A DNA stretch of 64,000 nt, taken from positions 63,312 to 127,311 of the forward strand of contig BDDD01005897.1 of assembly GCA_001972305.1 (NCBI GenBank), written 5' to 3'. This document shows positions 34,166 through 45,346 of the stretch, in pieces. The stretch comes from Cephalotus follicularis. Lineage: Eukaryota; Streptophyta; Magnoliopsida; Oxalidales; Cephalotaceae. The translations under genes and the position numbers were made by a program. The notes under the pieces were generated by a model that had not been told where the DNA came from, did no database searches, and saw only the letters and a list, made by a program, of their open reading frames with translations. Numbering within the stretch: the first letter of the stretch is position 1; each line of letters opens with the position of its first letter.

Positions 34166-34170
34166 AATCT

Positions 34171-35296
34171 TGTTGACTTTTAGTCTCAATCCTGAGTTTT
34201 AATGATTACAAATTTGCATTTAACATTGTTACTTACTGTGCAAGAAAAGAAAAACAAAATTAAGAAGTGCAGAAACAGAACAAAGCGTCGGCGGTTGGTA
34301 TTGAAGCGTCAGCGATTTTTGCCAAGTGGAGGAGACGAAGGCCAACAAAACTGCTTAAAGCGCAGACGGTCTAATGGAAAGCGTCAGCGGTTTGGACAAA
34401 AGCGTCAACGCTTAAGGAGCTTGAATCAGCAGTTAAAAATAGTGTCTTGCAAAATCAATTGAAGAACTAAAAGCGGCGACGCTCAAAAGAAAGCGCCAGC
34501 GCTTTATGCCAAACAGTCGACACCCAGATCAAAGTGCCAGCGGTATAAGCGAGAATTTCAAATTCATACACATGACGGTAACATAAGCGTTGACGCTTAG
34601 TGCTACTCCGGCGACGCTTTGGGTGCGGGCAGAAATTAACTGGAGCACTCTTTGAGGGCCGTTTCAATCACAACAAGTTCCAATGCTTCTCCAACGGCTC
34701 TATTAGCTCCACAACGACTAGAAACTTAAATCTACATTAAATAGAAGCCAAGAAACAAGATTAAGAAGACTTTTGCACAATCTAAAAACAAGAGCTCAAC
34801 TTTCATATCAAAAGAGAAGAACATCAAGAGCAAGTCTACACTTTCATATCCAAAGTTTGTATCTAGATATTGTTAACACTTTCATATCCAAACCTTAGGA
34901 GGTTACATTGTAAACACAAAACCCTTCTTTCAAATCTTTCATTGTAAAAGGGGTGTCAAAACCCCTAGTTAGATAATCAAGGGGAGTGAACCCTTAGTAG
35001 GATTATCGGCGGGAAGTGAACCTGGTGTAAGGTGGTTTTCTTTGATTTGCACCCACAAGCCAAAATCAAAGGTTGCTAGTGGTCTCTAGTGGAATATCAA
35101 TGGAGTCTTGATAAAGTGGACGTAGGTACGGATTTTGCCTAACCACTATAAATTCGTTTGCACTCTCTCTATCCCTTCTCTCTTTACTTACAATTGTATT
35201 ATGTGTTCTTGTATGATTGTTTAGCTTCATAGTTCAATTTGTTTATTCCGCAAACAAATATTTCTTTAGTTTAAGGTTGACATATAAAATTTTTCA
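34171..35296 (+). repeat. 5' LTR of the Sirevirus-like element
   Basis: 1126 bp, TGTTGACTTT...TTTTTCA. Its last 281 bp match 37694-37974. The region 34285-34625 holds the palindrome array; the conserved AACCACTATAAATTCGTTTG block is near 35140. Confidence 0.88.
34285..34625. repeat. Array of AGCGTCRRCGCTT-like palindromes
   Basis: About ten variants of AAGCGTCAGCGG, AAGCGTCAACGCTT, AAGCGGCGACGCTC and AAGCGTTGACGCTT. The core is palindromic and close to that at 32430-32790. Confidence 0.8.
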
Positions 35297-35351
35297 GTTG
35301 GTATCAGAGTGGTAGATTCATAATTCTTAATTGTTGGAATCTTAAAGATTT

Positions 35352-37079
35352 ATGGTAACTTCTATGAATCTAAACATAGGAGTAGAAGGTTCCTCCATAA
35401 CTAGACCTCCATACTTTGATGGAAATAACTATAGTTTTTGGAAAACTAGAATGACCATTTTCTTACAATCCCTAGACTATCAATTGTGGCATATAATTGT
35501 TAATGGTCCTAAGATACCCACAAGAACAATAGAAAGAGTAGTCTCTCTTAAACCCGAAAATGAATTTAATGATAGTGATTTTAGAATGTTACAATTAAAT
35601 TCAAAAGCTAAGCATGTTTTGTTTTGTGCCATTGGTCCAAATGAATTTAATCGCATTTCTTCTTGCGACACGGCTAAAGAAATGTGGGACTTGTTATAAG
35701 TTACTTATGAAGGCACTAATCAAGTTAAAGAATAAAAAATAAGTATGCTCGTTCATGAATACGAATTATTTTTGATGCATGACAATGAAAGTATTAGTGA
35801 TATGTTTACGCGCTTTACTACTATAGTCAACTCTCTTAAAAATCTTGGCAAATCTTATCCTAACCAAGAACTTGTAAGGAAAATTTTAAGGTGCTTGCCA
35901 AAAAATTGGACTCCAAAGGTAACGGCAATTGAGGAAGCTAAAGATCTCTCAACACTTCCACTTGAACAACTCCTTGGTTCCTTGATGACGCATGAAACGA
36001 CAATGAAAAGTCATGAGCATGTGGAGGCCAAAAACAAGAAATCTATTGCTTTAAAAGCCTCGAAGGAAGATAGTGAGAGTGATGGTGATGGAGACTTGGC
36101 ACTTATCACCTCTCAATTCAAGAAGTTCCTCAAGAGTCAAAAAGGTAAAAGGGCCTTCAAAAAGAAATTTCCTCAAGATGAAGAATCGAGCAAAAAGGAA
36201 GAACCAACTTGCTATGAATGCAAAAAACCGGGTCATTTAAAAAACGAGTGCCCGAATCTTAAGAAGAAAGAGAAATTCAACAAAGAGCAATTCAAGAAGA
36301 AGAATAAGCATTCCAAGAAGAAGAAAGCAATGTAGCCACTTGGGATGATAGCGATCCTTCAAGCTCCGAAGAAAGTGAAAGTGATGAAGAGGTAGTAAAT
36401 CTTGCTATCATGACACATGAAGAAACCAAAAGTGACTCTATGGAAGAAGATACAAGTGAAGAAGAAAGTAGTAATGAGGTACAATTTTTTTTTTGATAAA
36501 TTGCAAAATGCTTATGAAAAATTGTATGTTGAATATGAAAATGTTCGCTTGAAAAACAAGACTCTAAAGAAAAATGCTATTTTAATGTCAAAAGAAATTG
36601 ATAATTTGAAAAATGAGAATAGCAAATATATCAATGAAATTGAATCTCTAAAAAGTAAGAATAGCTTCTATATGAATGAAATTGAAGTTTTAAATGTTTC
36701 TTCAAAATTGTCAATTGATTTTATGGAAGAAAATGAAAAGCTAAAAATTGAAATTGATGCTTTGAAGAAATCTTTTTCTACTTTTTCAAATAGTAGTGCT
36801 AAATTGGATAATCTTTTAGGACTTCAAATGTGTGTTTTTGACAAAGCTAGTCTCGGCTATGAAGAAATGAACAATGTCAAACATTTTAATAATTTCTTTG
36901 TTAAGAAAGTAGAGTCCAAAATTTCTTGCAACTATTGTGGTAGACTAGAACATATTTCTACCTCTTGCATTTATAGAAATAATTTTTCTTTGGGTAAATC
37001 TAAAAAGATGTGGGTTCCGAAAGAAACTTTTGTGACTAACTTGCAAGGACCTAAGTTCAAATGGGTACCAAAAGCTTAA
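35352..37079 (+). pseudogene. Sirevirus-like gag with two zinc knuckles
   Basis: It starts at 35352 (MVTSMNLNIG); PPYFDGNNYSFWKTRM is the usual start of copia Gag, followed by the UBN2 domain (MFTRFTTIVNSLKNLGKSYP, ~35800-35990). The first CCHC knuckle, CYECKKPGHLKNEC, is at 36210-36251, followed by a Lys-rich tail. A long coiled coil (~36500-36800) precedes a second knuckle, CNYCGRLEHISTSC (36927-36968). Two in-frame TAA codons lie between 35697 and 35740, a one-base loss near 36333 shifts the frame, and a T run near 36490 shifts it back, so all main blocks are in one frame. Normally pol follows; here it is gone. Confidence 0.88.
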
Positions 37080-37693
37080 ACTCTATTTTTGTAGGAGTAC
37101 TTGGAGTTAATTTCAAAATGCTCAAAGTACATATGTTGGAGAGAAAGATTTTGTTGAGGGGGAGGTAATAATATTACGATGTGATGTTATAAAATGTTTT
37201 TACTCTTGATATATTAATCCTTAATTTGACATGATTCTAACTTTCAAATGATTCGTTTACATTTGATACTATTTAAAATTATCTTTAATTTGGTATCCCT
37301 TTAAAATTATCTTTCAATTGGTGTCAAAATTGTTGACATAATCTTTTTGATGCTAACAAAAAGGGGGAGAATGCTTTATGCTTAAGGAAAAATTGTAAGA
37401 TTATGCTAAAGGGGAGCTAAATAAGAAAATGCGCTTTTATTTTTTATATTTATCTCAAAAAAGAAAAATAAATTTGTATTAATGGGGAATATATGTCAAG
37501 AAGAAACTATAAAATAGAATTATATTGCATAAATTCAGTTTTATGAAAGAAAATTAGATGTTATATGAAAGGAGAGTTTTTACTTAGATAGGGCTATCTA
37601 AATGAAAGTTTATTTCATGCAATTAGTTATTTGAATTGTTATAAATTTTTTCCGTAATGCAGCAAATTTATGTAATCATCAAAAAGGGGGTTT
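37080..37693 (+). other. 3' noncoding region of the Sirevirus-like element
   Basis: Contains GAGGGGGAGG (37158) and AACAAAAAGGGGGAGAATG (37360), and ends ATCAAAAAGGGGG directly before the 3' LTR stub; this last block is the polypurine tract position. No coding region. A break near 37120, just after a stretch resembling the gag-pol boundary, marks the pol deletion. Confidence 0.6.
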
Positions 37694-37974
37694 GTGAACC
37701 TGGTGTAAGGTGGTTTTCTTTGATTTGAACCTGCAAGCCAAAATCAAAGGTTGCTAGTGGTCTCTAGTTGAATCTCAAGGGAGTCTTGAGAAAGTGGACG
37801 TAAGCACGAATTTTGTCGAACCACTATAAATTCGTTTGCACTCTCTCTATCCCTTCTCTCTTTACTTACAATTGTATTATGTGTTCTTGTATGATTGTTT
37901 AGCTTCATAGTTCAATTTGTTTATTCCGCAAACAAATATTTCTTTAGTTTAAGGTTACCATATAAGGTTTTGCA
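37694..37974 (+). repeat. 3' LTR stub lacking its first ~845 bp
   Basis: Matches 35016-35296 over 281 bp with about a dozen differences. The missing part covers the LTR's U3, including the palindrome array. The deletion starts immediately after the polypurine tract. Confidence 0.85.
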
Positions 37975-38287
37975 AATCTAAAATGGATCATCCGACCGGT
38001 ATATAAATCCACATGATCATTTAATGATATTATATGCATTTCAAATGAAATCTTATTGAAATTGAGTACAAATAATACGTGCATGATTGGAATATATGGT
38101 AATTATGTACTTGTTTACATTATTGTATAACAGTATATTCCTAAAAATATCAAACAAATCCCTTCCAATTTATTTAATTTCAATGACATCTTTCTCTACT
38201 CTCTAGCATCCTCCCATTTTCTCTCATCTCCCAAATTCCATGTACCTTCATTTCACCTCCAATACCCTTACCTCTACTCAAATATAT

Positions 38288-38670
38288 GGGACGGACTTCA
38301 TTCCAATTAGTTAATTAATTGGACATATTTTTTTTAGAAAATATTCTTATAATTAATATTTTTCAAATTCAATCGTTGGATTTGATATTTTATGTGTCTA
38401 GATCATATATATAAATTTTTAAATCAAATTAACATCTCTAACTATTTAGTTTCACATACAAAATTTAACCGTTATATAATTTATTCATGTACTATAAAAA
38501 ATTAGCATATATTCAATAAAATATTGATAGATTCGATTGATTTAAAGATTTATATACACAATCTAAACATATAGAACATAAAATCTAACGATTAGATTTC
38601 AAAAATATAAATTATAATAAAATTTTCTAAAAAAAAGGACTAATTTATTAATTGAACTGAAGTCGATCCC
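38288..38670. mobile_element. 383-bp foldback MITE
   Basis: GGGACGGACTTCATTCCAAT at the left is matched by GGGATCGACTTCAGTTCAAT on the reverse strand at the right, and similarity continues inward for over 120 bp (TTTTTTTTAGAAAATATTCT versus TTTTTTTTAGAAAATTTTAT). AT-rich and noncoding. Target duplication unclear. Confidence 0.7.
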
Positions 38671-38793
38671 ATCACATATTATCAATCAAATCACTTCCAA
38701 TTTATTTAATTTCCCATCCTCAAAAAATGAGACACCCCAACATCACCACCTTCCCAAATCCCTCCTATCTTGACAAGTCCTTCAAGTGCTTTA

Positions 38794-41593
38794 TGTGACA
38801 TACGTGTCCTAGTACGGTCTGTGTCTGTGAGCCTACGTGGCTTTCTGTTTGTCTGTCTAGCGGTTGGTTCGTTCTCTGGTTCTCATGACATATGCATCAT
38901 GGCATTAATAAAATTTTTACTAATGTGATTTCATTTTAATGGTTTTTCTGCGTAACATAAGTTTTCTCTGCTGTAAAATTTAAACAATGTTTTATTGAAA
39001 CTGCTGCTGAATTCAGAAAATAAGCCAAGTGGTATGTCCTAAACATCCAATTTCTGTCGGTTTAATTCTGGACGAAACACAGTCCGTTTTGAGTTGAATA
39101 TGTATGAGAAATGCCAAAAAAAAATTCATTTTGGCCATTTCTCTCTCTCTCCCTGACTTTTTCTCTCCTTTCTCTCGTCTCTCACTGCCTTTGCCTTCTG
39201 TCGCCGCCGTCAGTGCCGATCTGACGCCGACGAAGGTACCGGCCGAACCGCCATGACCTACTGAGCACGCCGAGCCCCACTACCACGTCGTTCGCGGGCA
39301 CGGAGCTTCTCTCTCTCAGCCTCTGTTTTGTGTTATTCCGGCGTCTCCGGTGACCGTCACGGCAAGGAGAGCCCAGATTCGGACTCCTGGCATCGCGGCC
39401 GTTCGAACGGTACCAGCCTCGACACGTGACGACGCTGGCAGCACAGATCAACGGTGAAGTCAATCGCGGTCAAACGCGCTCTTTCCGGCCAGACGCGGCG
39501 GCGCCGTGACCAACGCGCCCCAGATCGGCGATCTCCATCCTCCAACGCACCAGGTACGACCTTCTCTACGACTGACCTGCAACAGGCGCCGGCCAGTGGT
39601 GACGCGTGGGCCCATGCCTCGGCAGCCTCCGGCGACCTGTTTCTGACAATTTTCTGACTCCGTTTTCCCTGCAGGCGTGATTCGTTCTGGTTCGACTTCA
39701 AGATTCTGACTCTGTGCTCCATTCCGTCCAATTTTGGTAAACTTTGAACTTTTCTCCGTTAGTTCTGTTTTCCATTGAATTCTATATTTCTGTATCTGTA
39801 TCTGTTTCTGTTATATATATGAGATAGAATTGTATAATCGATTCGAATTGGATAACTTGGACAACCACTTGGACTAGTTTCAAATGATTTCGAAATGGTG
39901 TTTAAATTGATCATTTAAACGATGTTTTCAATAATCAGACTTCTGTTTCTGATGACCGTTTTGATCGGTTTTAGTTTTTTAACATCTGCACGTATTTCAT
40001 TGTATAAAGCTTTTCACGTCTTAGTACGTGTTTGAGTCTGATAGTCTGCTGTATGTCTGTCTGTCTGTTGGCAGAGGATCTTGCCTTTGAGGTCAGCCAT
40101 GGAGGCGACCAGTCAAGGGACTCGCTCGCCTGTACTGTGAGTGGAACGCTTTTCTTTAACCTTTTTACTCGGGAGTTCTTTTAATGGTTTGAATGTTTGA
40201 AACGTTTTACTATTTGATTTCCGTATCTTAATGAATCTGAATATGTTTCTGTTCTAAAATCTGTTTAAGTTTTAATGTCTGAAACTTTTTTTTAATGTTT
40301 TCAAATGCTCACACGGTTATAGTCATACTATGAAGCTATTTTCAGCTATATCTGTATATGATAAGGAAAATGATTCCTCTATCTATCTGAAATCTGTTTT
40401 AAGTCTGTTATAAAGAAATTGTGATTTCTGAATCTGCTGAATCTGTTTAAATATGTTTAGATACATGGTGATCTTGGTATTGTATTATATATATATCTGA
40501 TGCCCATGAGAGGCTTTGTCTACACGTGTATGACTTTCTGCTGATGTTTGGACATGACGGTGTCCTCGCCACTATTCTGGCTGGACGTTCGGCCCGACAG
40601 GGCCCAGGCGTCAACCTTACTTAGTAGACCCATGGCATCTTTATATATTTATTCTGTTTAAACTGTTTTAAATACTACATATATCTGAGTTCTGAAGAAA
40701 TTAAATCTGTTTTGGAAAAAAAAATCTGACTTTCTGCTGATTCTGTAATAAATTGTTTTATAATCTATTTATAATTTGGATTTTGAAGTTATAATATTTT
40801 TTATTTTCATTCTGTTTCTGGAATTCAGTTTAAGTTTTATTTTTACTTTTGCTTGTAACATTTCTGCAAAGATATTTATATGCGAGCAAAACTCTGCGGA
40901 GTCTTTTTGTTCCATCTCACTAATCCTGTGGACTAACCCCTCCTCTGTTTTCTATTTTTAGTTCTGACAGGTTAGTCTGCTGAGTTCTGTCAGCTGAAGT
41001 CAGTCAGTCTTCTGAGGTGAGACCACAAAGGGCATGCCTACCAGAGTCAACATATGCATAGCACCACTGCATCAATGTTTTAAATTCTGTATTTCTTATA
41101 TTTTTATATAAATGTTTTAGTTTCATTTTAAAAGGGCTGAGCCTTGTTTCTGATTTATGTTTTGATAATATGGTTGAGGCAGAGCCCAACTCATTATTTA
41201 TTTTCTGCTTTTAAATTGTGATCTGCTGAGGGCTAAGCCCATTTTATAAACTGTTTCCTCCTTCGGGAGTGTGGTCTGCTGAGAGCTGAGCCCATTTTAT
41301 AACTCTTTCCTCCTTCGGGAGTGTGGATTTATAAACTGTGTTTTTATTTACAGGGGGCATAGTCCGATAAACGAATACTACATGCTCGATTTTCGTAAAA
41401 TTTTAAGAGTTAGAATTATTTTCAAGTTTTTCAAGAAACTTTTCTGTTTTCTTTCTATTTTGAAGAATTTCTCTGTTTAAAAATTCATTTCTGAAACTCT
41501 GATCTGCTAAACCTACGAGGTGAGTCTCTGATGGGAGGTTTGCCCTCGTAGCGGGCAAGGCCGATCCCAGCCGGGCTGGGTCCGAGGGTGTCA
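38794..41593 (+). mobile_element. 2.8-kb solo LTR with gene-like layout, copy 1
   Basis: TGTGACATACGTGTCC...GGGTGTCA flanked by CTTTA and CTTTC (4 of 5 identical). It is closely related along its whole length to 56573-59466. A GC-rich block (39180-39700) is followed by AT-rich DNA with splice-like signals and a micro-ORF (40099-40140). Near the end is the hairpin GATCCCAGCCGGGCTGGGTC. No gag or pol. A long solo LTR, probably Ty3/gypsy, is the best reading. Confidence 0.7.
40099..40140 (+). CDS. Conserved 13-codon micro-ORF in the solo LTR
   Basis: GCCATGGAGG is a strong plant start context. The peptide is MEATSQGTRSPVL; the other copy (57898-57939) encodes MEATSRVVCSSVL, with the same length and stop. 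A GTGAGT donor overlaps the stop codon in both. Just upstream both have a T-rich stretch ending TTGGCAG, a good acceptor, and near 39737 a G|GTAAAC donor. It may be an upstream ORF or the first codons of a spliced Gag. Function unknown. Confidence 0.4.
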   Translation: MEATSQGTRSPVL

Positions 41594-41656
41594 CTTTCAG
41601 AGTAAGAATGAACAAATATGTTTCTCTTTTTCTTATTTTTTTCTCTTCTTAAAAAT

Positions 41657-42423
41657 TGATACGGCAAAAAATCTATCTATACCTAAAGCGACACATGTCA
41701 TACGCAGACGTTGCCAAGTGTATGAATGCATAAAAACCAGTATGGATACAAGACAGAGGGAACTCGTTAACTCCAGTTAAAGAAACAAGTGAGATCCTCG
41801 GCAGTTTTCCCGAGGACCTCAGCGTGGATCCTCGGCTTTTTGCCAGAGGATCCCCCTCATCTACAACAAAATATGGTGTTAAGATCAGCCAATATTCCAA
41901 GGCCAAGCAGGGTAAAGTCAGGATTCTAGGCCGTTCTCCAGAGCACCCCAGCCGAGATCCTCGGCAATTTTTCAGAGGGTCTCCTCCTCCTTCACAGATT
42001 AAGGTCACAAAGAAAACCGGCATTTCAAGGAGTTACCTCCGCAAAATCAACAAGCAGTTACGTAAAATCATGTGGAGATAAGAGAAATCTCAAGATTTTC
42101 GGCATTTCCTTAGGGGACAGACATCACCTCCGAGATTCACGCTCAACAGTTACTATTCAATACTATAAATACCATAATCAAACACATATATCAGGTCAGC
42201 CATTTTTACATACTAAAGAACCTAAAATTCTTTGTGCAGTGTCTAACTTAAGCATCGGAGTGTCACTGGGAGTTTAACCTCCTGGACCTACGAGCAATTT
42301 GCTAAAATGTTCAGGGAATACAGTCACAATCTAACCTTCTTCTCGGGCATATCTCAACGTTTCCTTCAACAAATCAAGACCTTACACGCGGGGTACTGTT
42401 GAGGAAGGATTTTTGTATCAACA
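41657..42423 (+). repeat. 5' LTR of element B
   Basis: TGATACGGC...TATCAACA. The G-box palindrome is mutated here (GACACATGTC, 41690-41699) but intact in the 3' LTR, a likely C-to-T change on the opposite strand. Confidence 0.92.
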
Positions 42424-42468
42424 GTTAGCGCCATCTATGTGAAACGCAGCAAGAAGCCATTAAGAAAC

Positions 42469-44125
42469 ATGCCTCCGAGAAAGATCATCAACAACCTCCC
42501 CAAGGCAGAAGGCAGCCAGGCCGCCGCTAGAGATCAACCTCCTGCCACTGGCCGGGTTATTGCCCCTGCAGAGCAAGCTCCTGCTACATGGGAGCAATTT
42601 AACCAGCTGCTCCAGGGAATGGAGATCTTTACCAATTTGTTCGCAACCAACATAGCCAACCAGGGCCAGGCCGGACCTTCCCGAGTAGTCAGCCGAGGAC
42701 AATCTGGTCCCCACAGGCCGGCCCCTAAGAATCAAAGCCCCAAGGGCTAAGGCGAAACCCGCCGAGGAGGGGAGCCCTCCCCCCAAGGCGGTCAGGGGTT
42801 GATACACCCCTGATAAGGAGAGCTGAGATTAATACATCTCAGAGGGCAGAATCCTCAACTGTCCGAAATCACAACAACGATCCTCGGCCCCAGCACACGG
42901 AGCAGGATCCCATGGAAGTGGATCCACCGGCGGGCGCCGAGAAGTCACGAGCATATTCCTAGGCATCGCGCAGGACTGAGACGGTGGGTGGGAGTAGGTC
43001 AGTGCGTCCAGCCACCTTGGCTGGGCATTCACGTGTTTCTAGCAGGACTAAGAACATAGAAGATGTTGAGAGAGCAATGAATAGAAGTCTCACAGAGATG
43101 GAGAGAAGGTTCCAAGGGACTGAGCAGAAAAAGGGGTACTTGTCCGAGGTCCGCAACATCAGTGCCCATCCCTTCACTACCGAAATCATGGAGGAACGTA
43201 TCCCCAGTGGTGTTCCCGAGTTTCAACAGGTATGTCTAGCACGTCCGCACATACATCCAAACCATGTTAGTGCATCAAGCCTCGGACGCCACACTTTGCC
43301 AAGGATTCCTGGAAACGTTGACCGGTGCAGCGCAGTCGTGGTATTCCACCTTGTCAGAGAGCTCGGTGAAGAATTTCAAACAGTTTATGGAACTGTTTGT
43401 GATCAGGTTCCTCAATAGCGCCACACAGAGGAGAAACTCATCTTACCTGATCAACGTGGTGCAGAGGAAGGACGAATCCCTTAGAGATTACCTCACAAGA
43501 TTTAACAAGGAGTCTCTGACGGTGAAAGAATTAGACCCATCCTTTGCTCTGGCAGACCTAACCAGCAGATTAAAGGACAACTCATCATTCAATTTCTCCC
43601 TTATGAAGAAGCCCGCTCAAGACATGGCAGACTTACTGAGGATGGCAAAGAGGTATGTGGATACCGAGGAGGAGATGTCCGCTAGAAGGCAGAAGACTTC
43701 CTGGTTAAGACATCAGGCGGAGAAACAAGAGCACTCACGAGGTGCTCAAGAGTCAAAGGAGAAGAGAAAGCATAGGTCAGAGCTGGCAAAAGATGACTTG
43801 AGACACAAGCTCTCCATAGATGAGGAATCCTCGAAAAGGGGGGGCACCAGTTCCTACTTACAATAATTTTGCCCCCCCCTCATAGACACACGCACCATAA
43901 TTCTGGTGGTGTAGAAGGATAAGCTCCCAATGCAATGACCCACACCCATGAGATCCCCAGCAGAAAAGAGGGACTTAGACAAGTTTTGTCGATATCATTG
44001 TGACCACGACCACGATGCGGAGGAGTGCAGGCAGTTGAAGAATCAAATTGAAGACCTGATTCGCAAAGGCCACCTCAGGAAGTATGTGGATAGAAATGCT
44101 CCTCAAGAGAGGGGGGGAGCGTAGG
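42469..44125 (+). pseudogene. gag of element B
   Basis: It starts at MPPRKI (ATG 42469) as in A and C. Frames: 42469-42750, 42984-43260 (RKNIEDVERAMNRSLTEMER-like segment) and 43264-43866 (AAQSWYSTLSESSVKNFKQF, ESLRDYLTRFNKESLTVKEL). The zinc knuckle FCRYHCDHDHDAEECRQLK follows in another frame at ~43975-44035. Two or three frameshifts separate these. It would build the particle if intact. Confidence 0.85.
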
Positions 44126-45340
44126 GAAGAGGCTTCACAACAGGTCGAACATCAGAAGCCGAGAGGAGTAATGCATACCATATCCGGAGGAAGGTGATGT
44201 CGAGCTCCCAGGGAGGTCCTCCAAAATGGCACATGGCCAGAGGCAGAAAGAGAAAGTCTTGAAAACCCGATACCATGATTCCATGACCAGACTACAGAGC
44301 AGAGGAAAACTGTCTCCTGCCAGCGAACATTCAAACTTGAAACTCTGGGGGGGGGGCAAGGAGATCCTATGACTAAAAGCCGAGGACACGTATGCTATCA
44401 ACCGCTGTTTGTAAGTTGTAAACATTCAAAGATGTCAATAAGATTGAATTTTTTCTCAAAAAAGTGCTTGTCCAAGATTATAGTTACAAGTTTGCAAGGG
44501 ACAGGAGGCCTAATGTTCATGTCCTCAAACCTCTGAACAGCAGCCGATCAACTCCCTCAATCAAAAAAGACTCCTTCCGAGGAGCATCTCAAACACTCCT
44601 TCCGATGAGCACTAAAAGACTCCTTCCGAGGAGCACAACAAGACTCCTTCCTAGGAGCACCTCTACATTCATCAACAAAGACTCCTTCCGAGGAGCACCA
44701 AAAGACTCCCAAGGGAGCAACACTGGTCGACATCTAGGTGTCAGACCAAATAAATATCGTGTCTTGAGAGGCGAATCCATAAGAACTTGCAACAATCAAG
44801 TTCGTTGGATTGAGCACTTTGAAACAAGTGTCCCTATGTGGACTGAAAGCTCAGACGACCTGATCTAGAATATAACAGACCAGATGAGATCCTGCTCGGC
44901 AAACCCATAGGAACTTGTCAGAGCAGACTTAAAGCTTGATCTATAAACACATCTGAACTCGTAAAGATCAAGTCTTGTTTCCTAAGAGCTTTTTATACAA
45001 AGTGTCCTACGGGGACTACAAAAGCTTAGGTAACCAGGTCTGAAAATTGTAGGACCATCATATGAGAAGTCTACGAAATAGACTAAGTGAAATTTCCTAA
45101 GGGAAATACCAGAGCTCCAATGAAGCTATGAAGTGTGCAGAGGAAACATGAATTTTGTCGCTCACACTCAATTATCCTAAGGGAGTTGGAGGTGTCAAAA
45201 TGTAATAAAATCACACGATGCAAGAAAATTAAAGAAGATCCAAGGTATCAAAATGCTTCATTCATAAGCAAAGAAAGTTACAGATTACAAGAGAGCAGAT
45301 TACAAGAAAGAAACAGCAAAAAATTACAAGACAAAAGCCA
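44126..45340 (+). other. Deletion scar and noncoding zone of element B
   Basis: At ~44170 the end of gag plus the start of the protease leader (MHTISGG) is followed within ~140 bp by an integrase C-terminal piece (TFKLETLG, 44322-44345), so pol was lost between these points. The rest matches element A's zone between integrase and antisense gene and includes the hairpin array. Confidence 0.7.
44560..44725 (+). repeat. CTCC-N6-GGAG hairpin repeat array, element B
   Basis: AGACTCCTTCCGAGGAGCA and variants occur five or six times at 25-45 bp spacing. Same unit as in A and C. Confidence 0.8.
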
Positions 45341-45346
45341 AAAAAG

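Larger units (their letters stand above)
34171..37974 (+). mobile_element. Sirevirus-like Ty1/copia gag-only element
   Basis: Perfect AATCT duplications (34166-34170 and 37975-37979) flank TGTTGACTTT...TTTTGCA. It has a full 5' LTR (34171-35296), a tRNA-Met primer site (TGGTATCAGAG at 35299), a gag gene, the Sirevirus-type 3' noncoding region (GCTAACAAAAAGGGGGAG near 37350) and a 281-bp 3' LTR stub. Protease, integrase, RT and RNase H are absent. Gag-only LTR elements are known as TR-GAG in plants. Confidence 0.88.

Noticed and set aside
39182-39731. Arg-rich frames in the GC-rich block of the solo LTR as a host gene
   Set aside because: The frames are not shared with the second LTR copy (56950-57500) at the protein level; only nucleotide similarity is kept.
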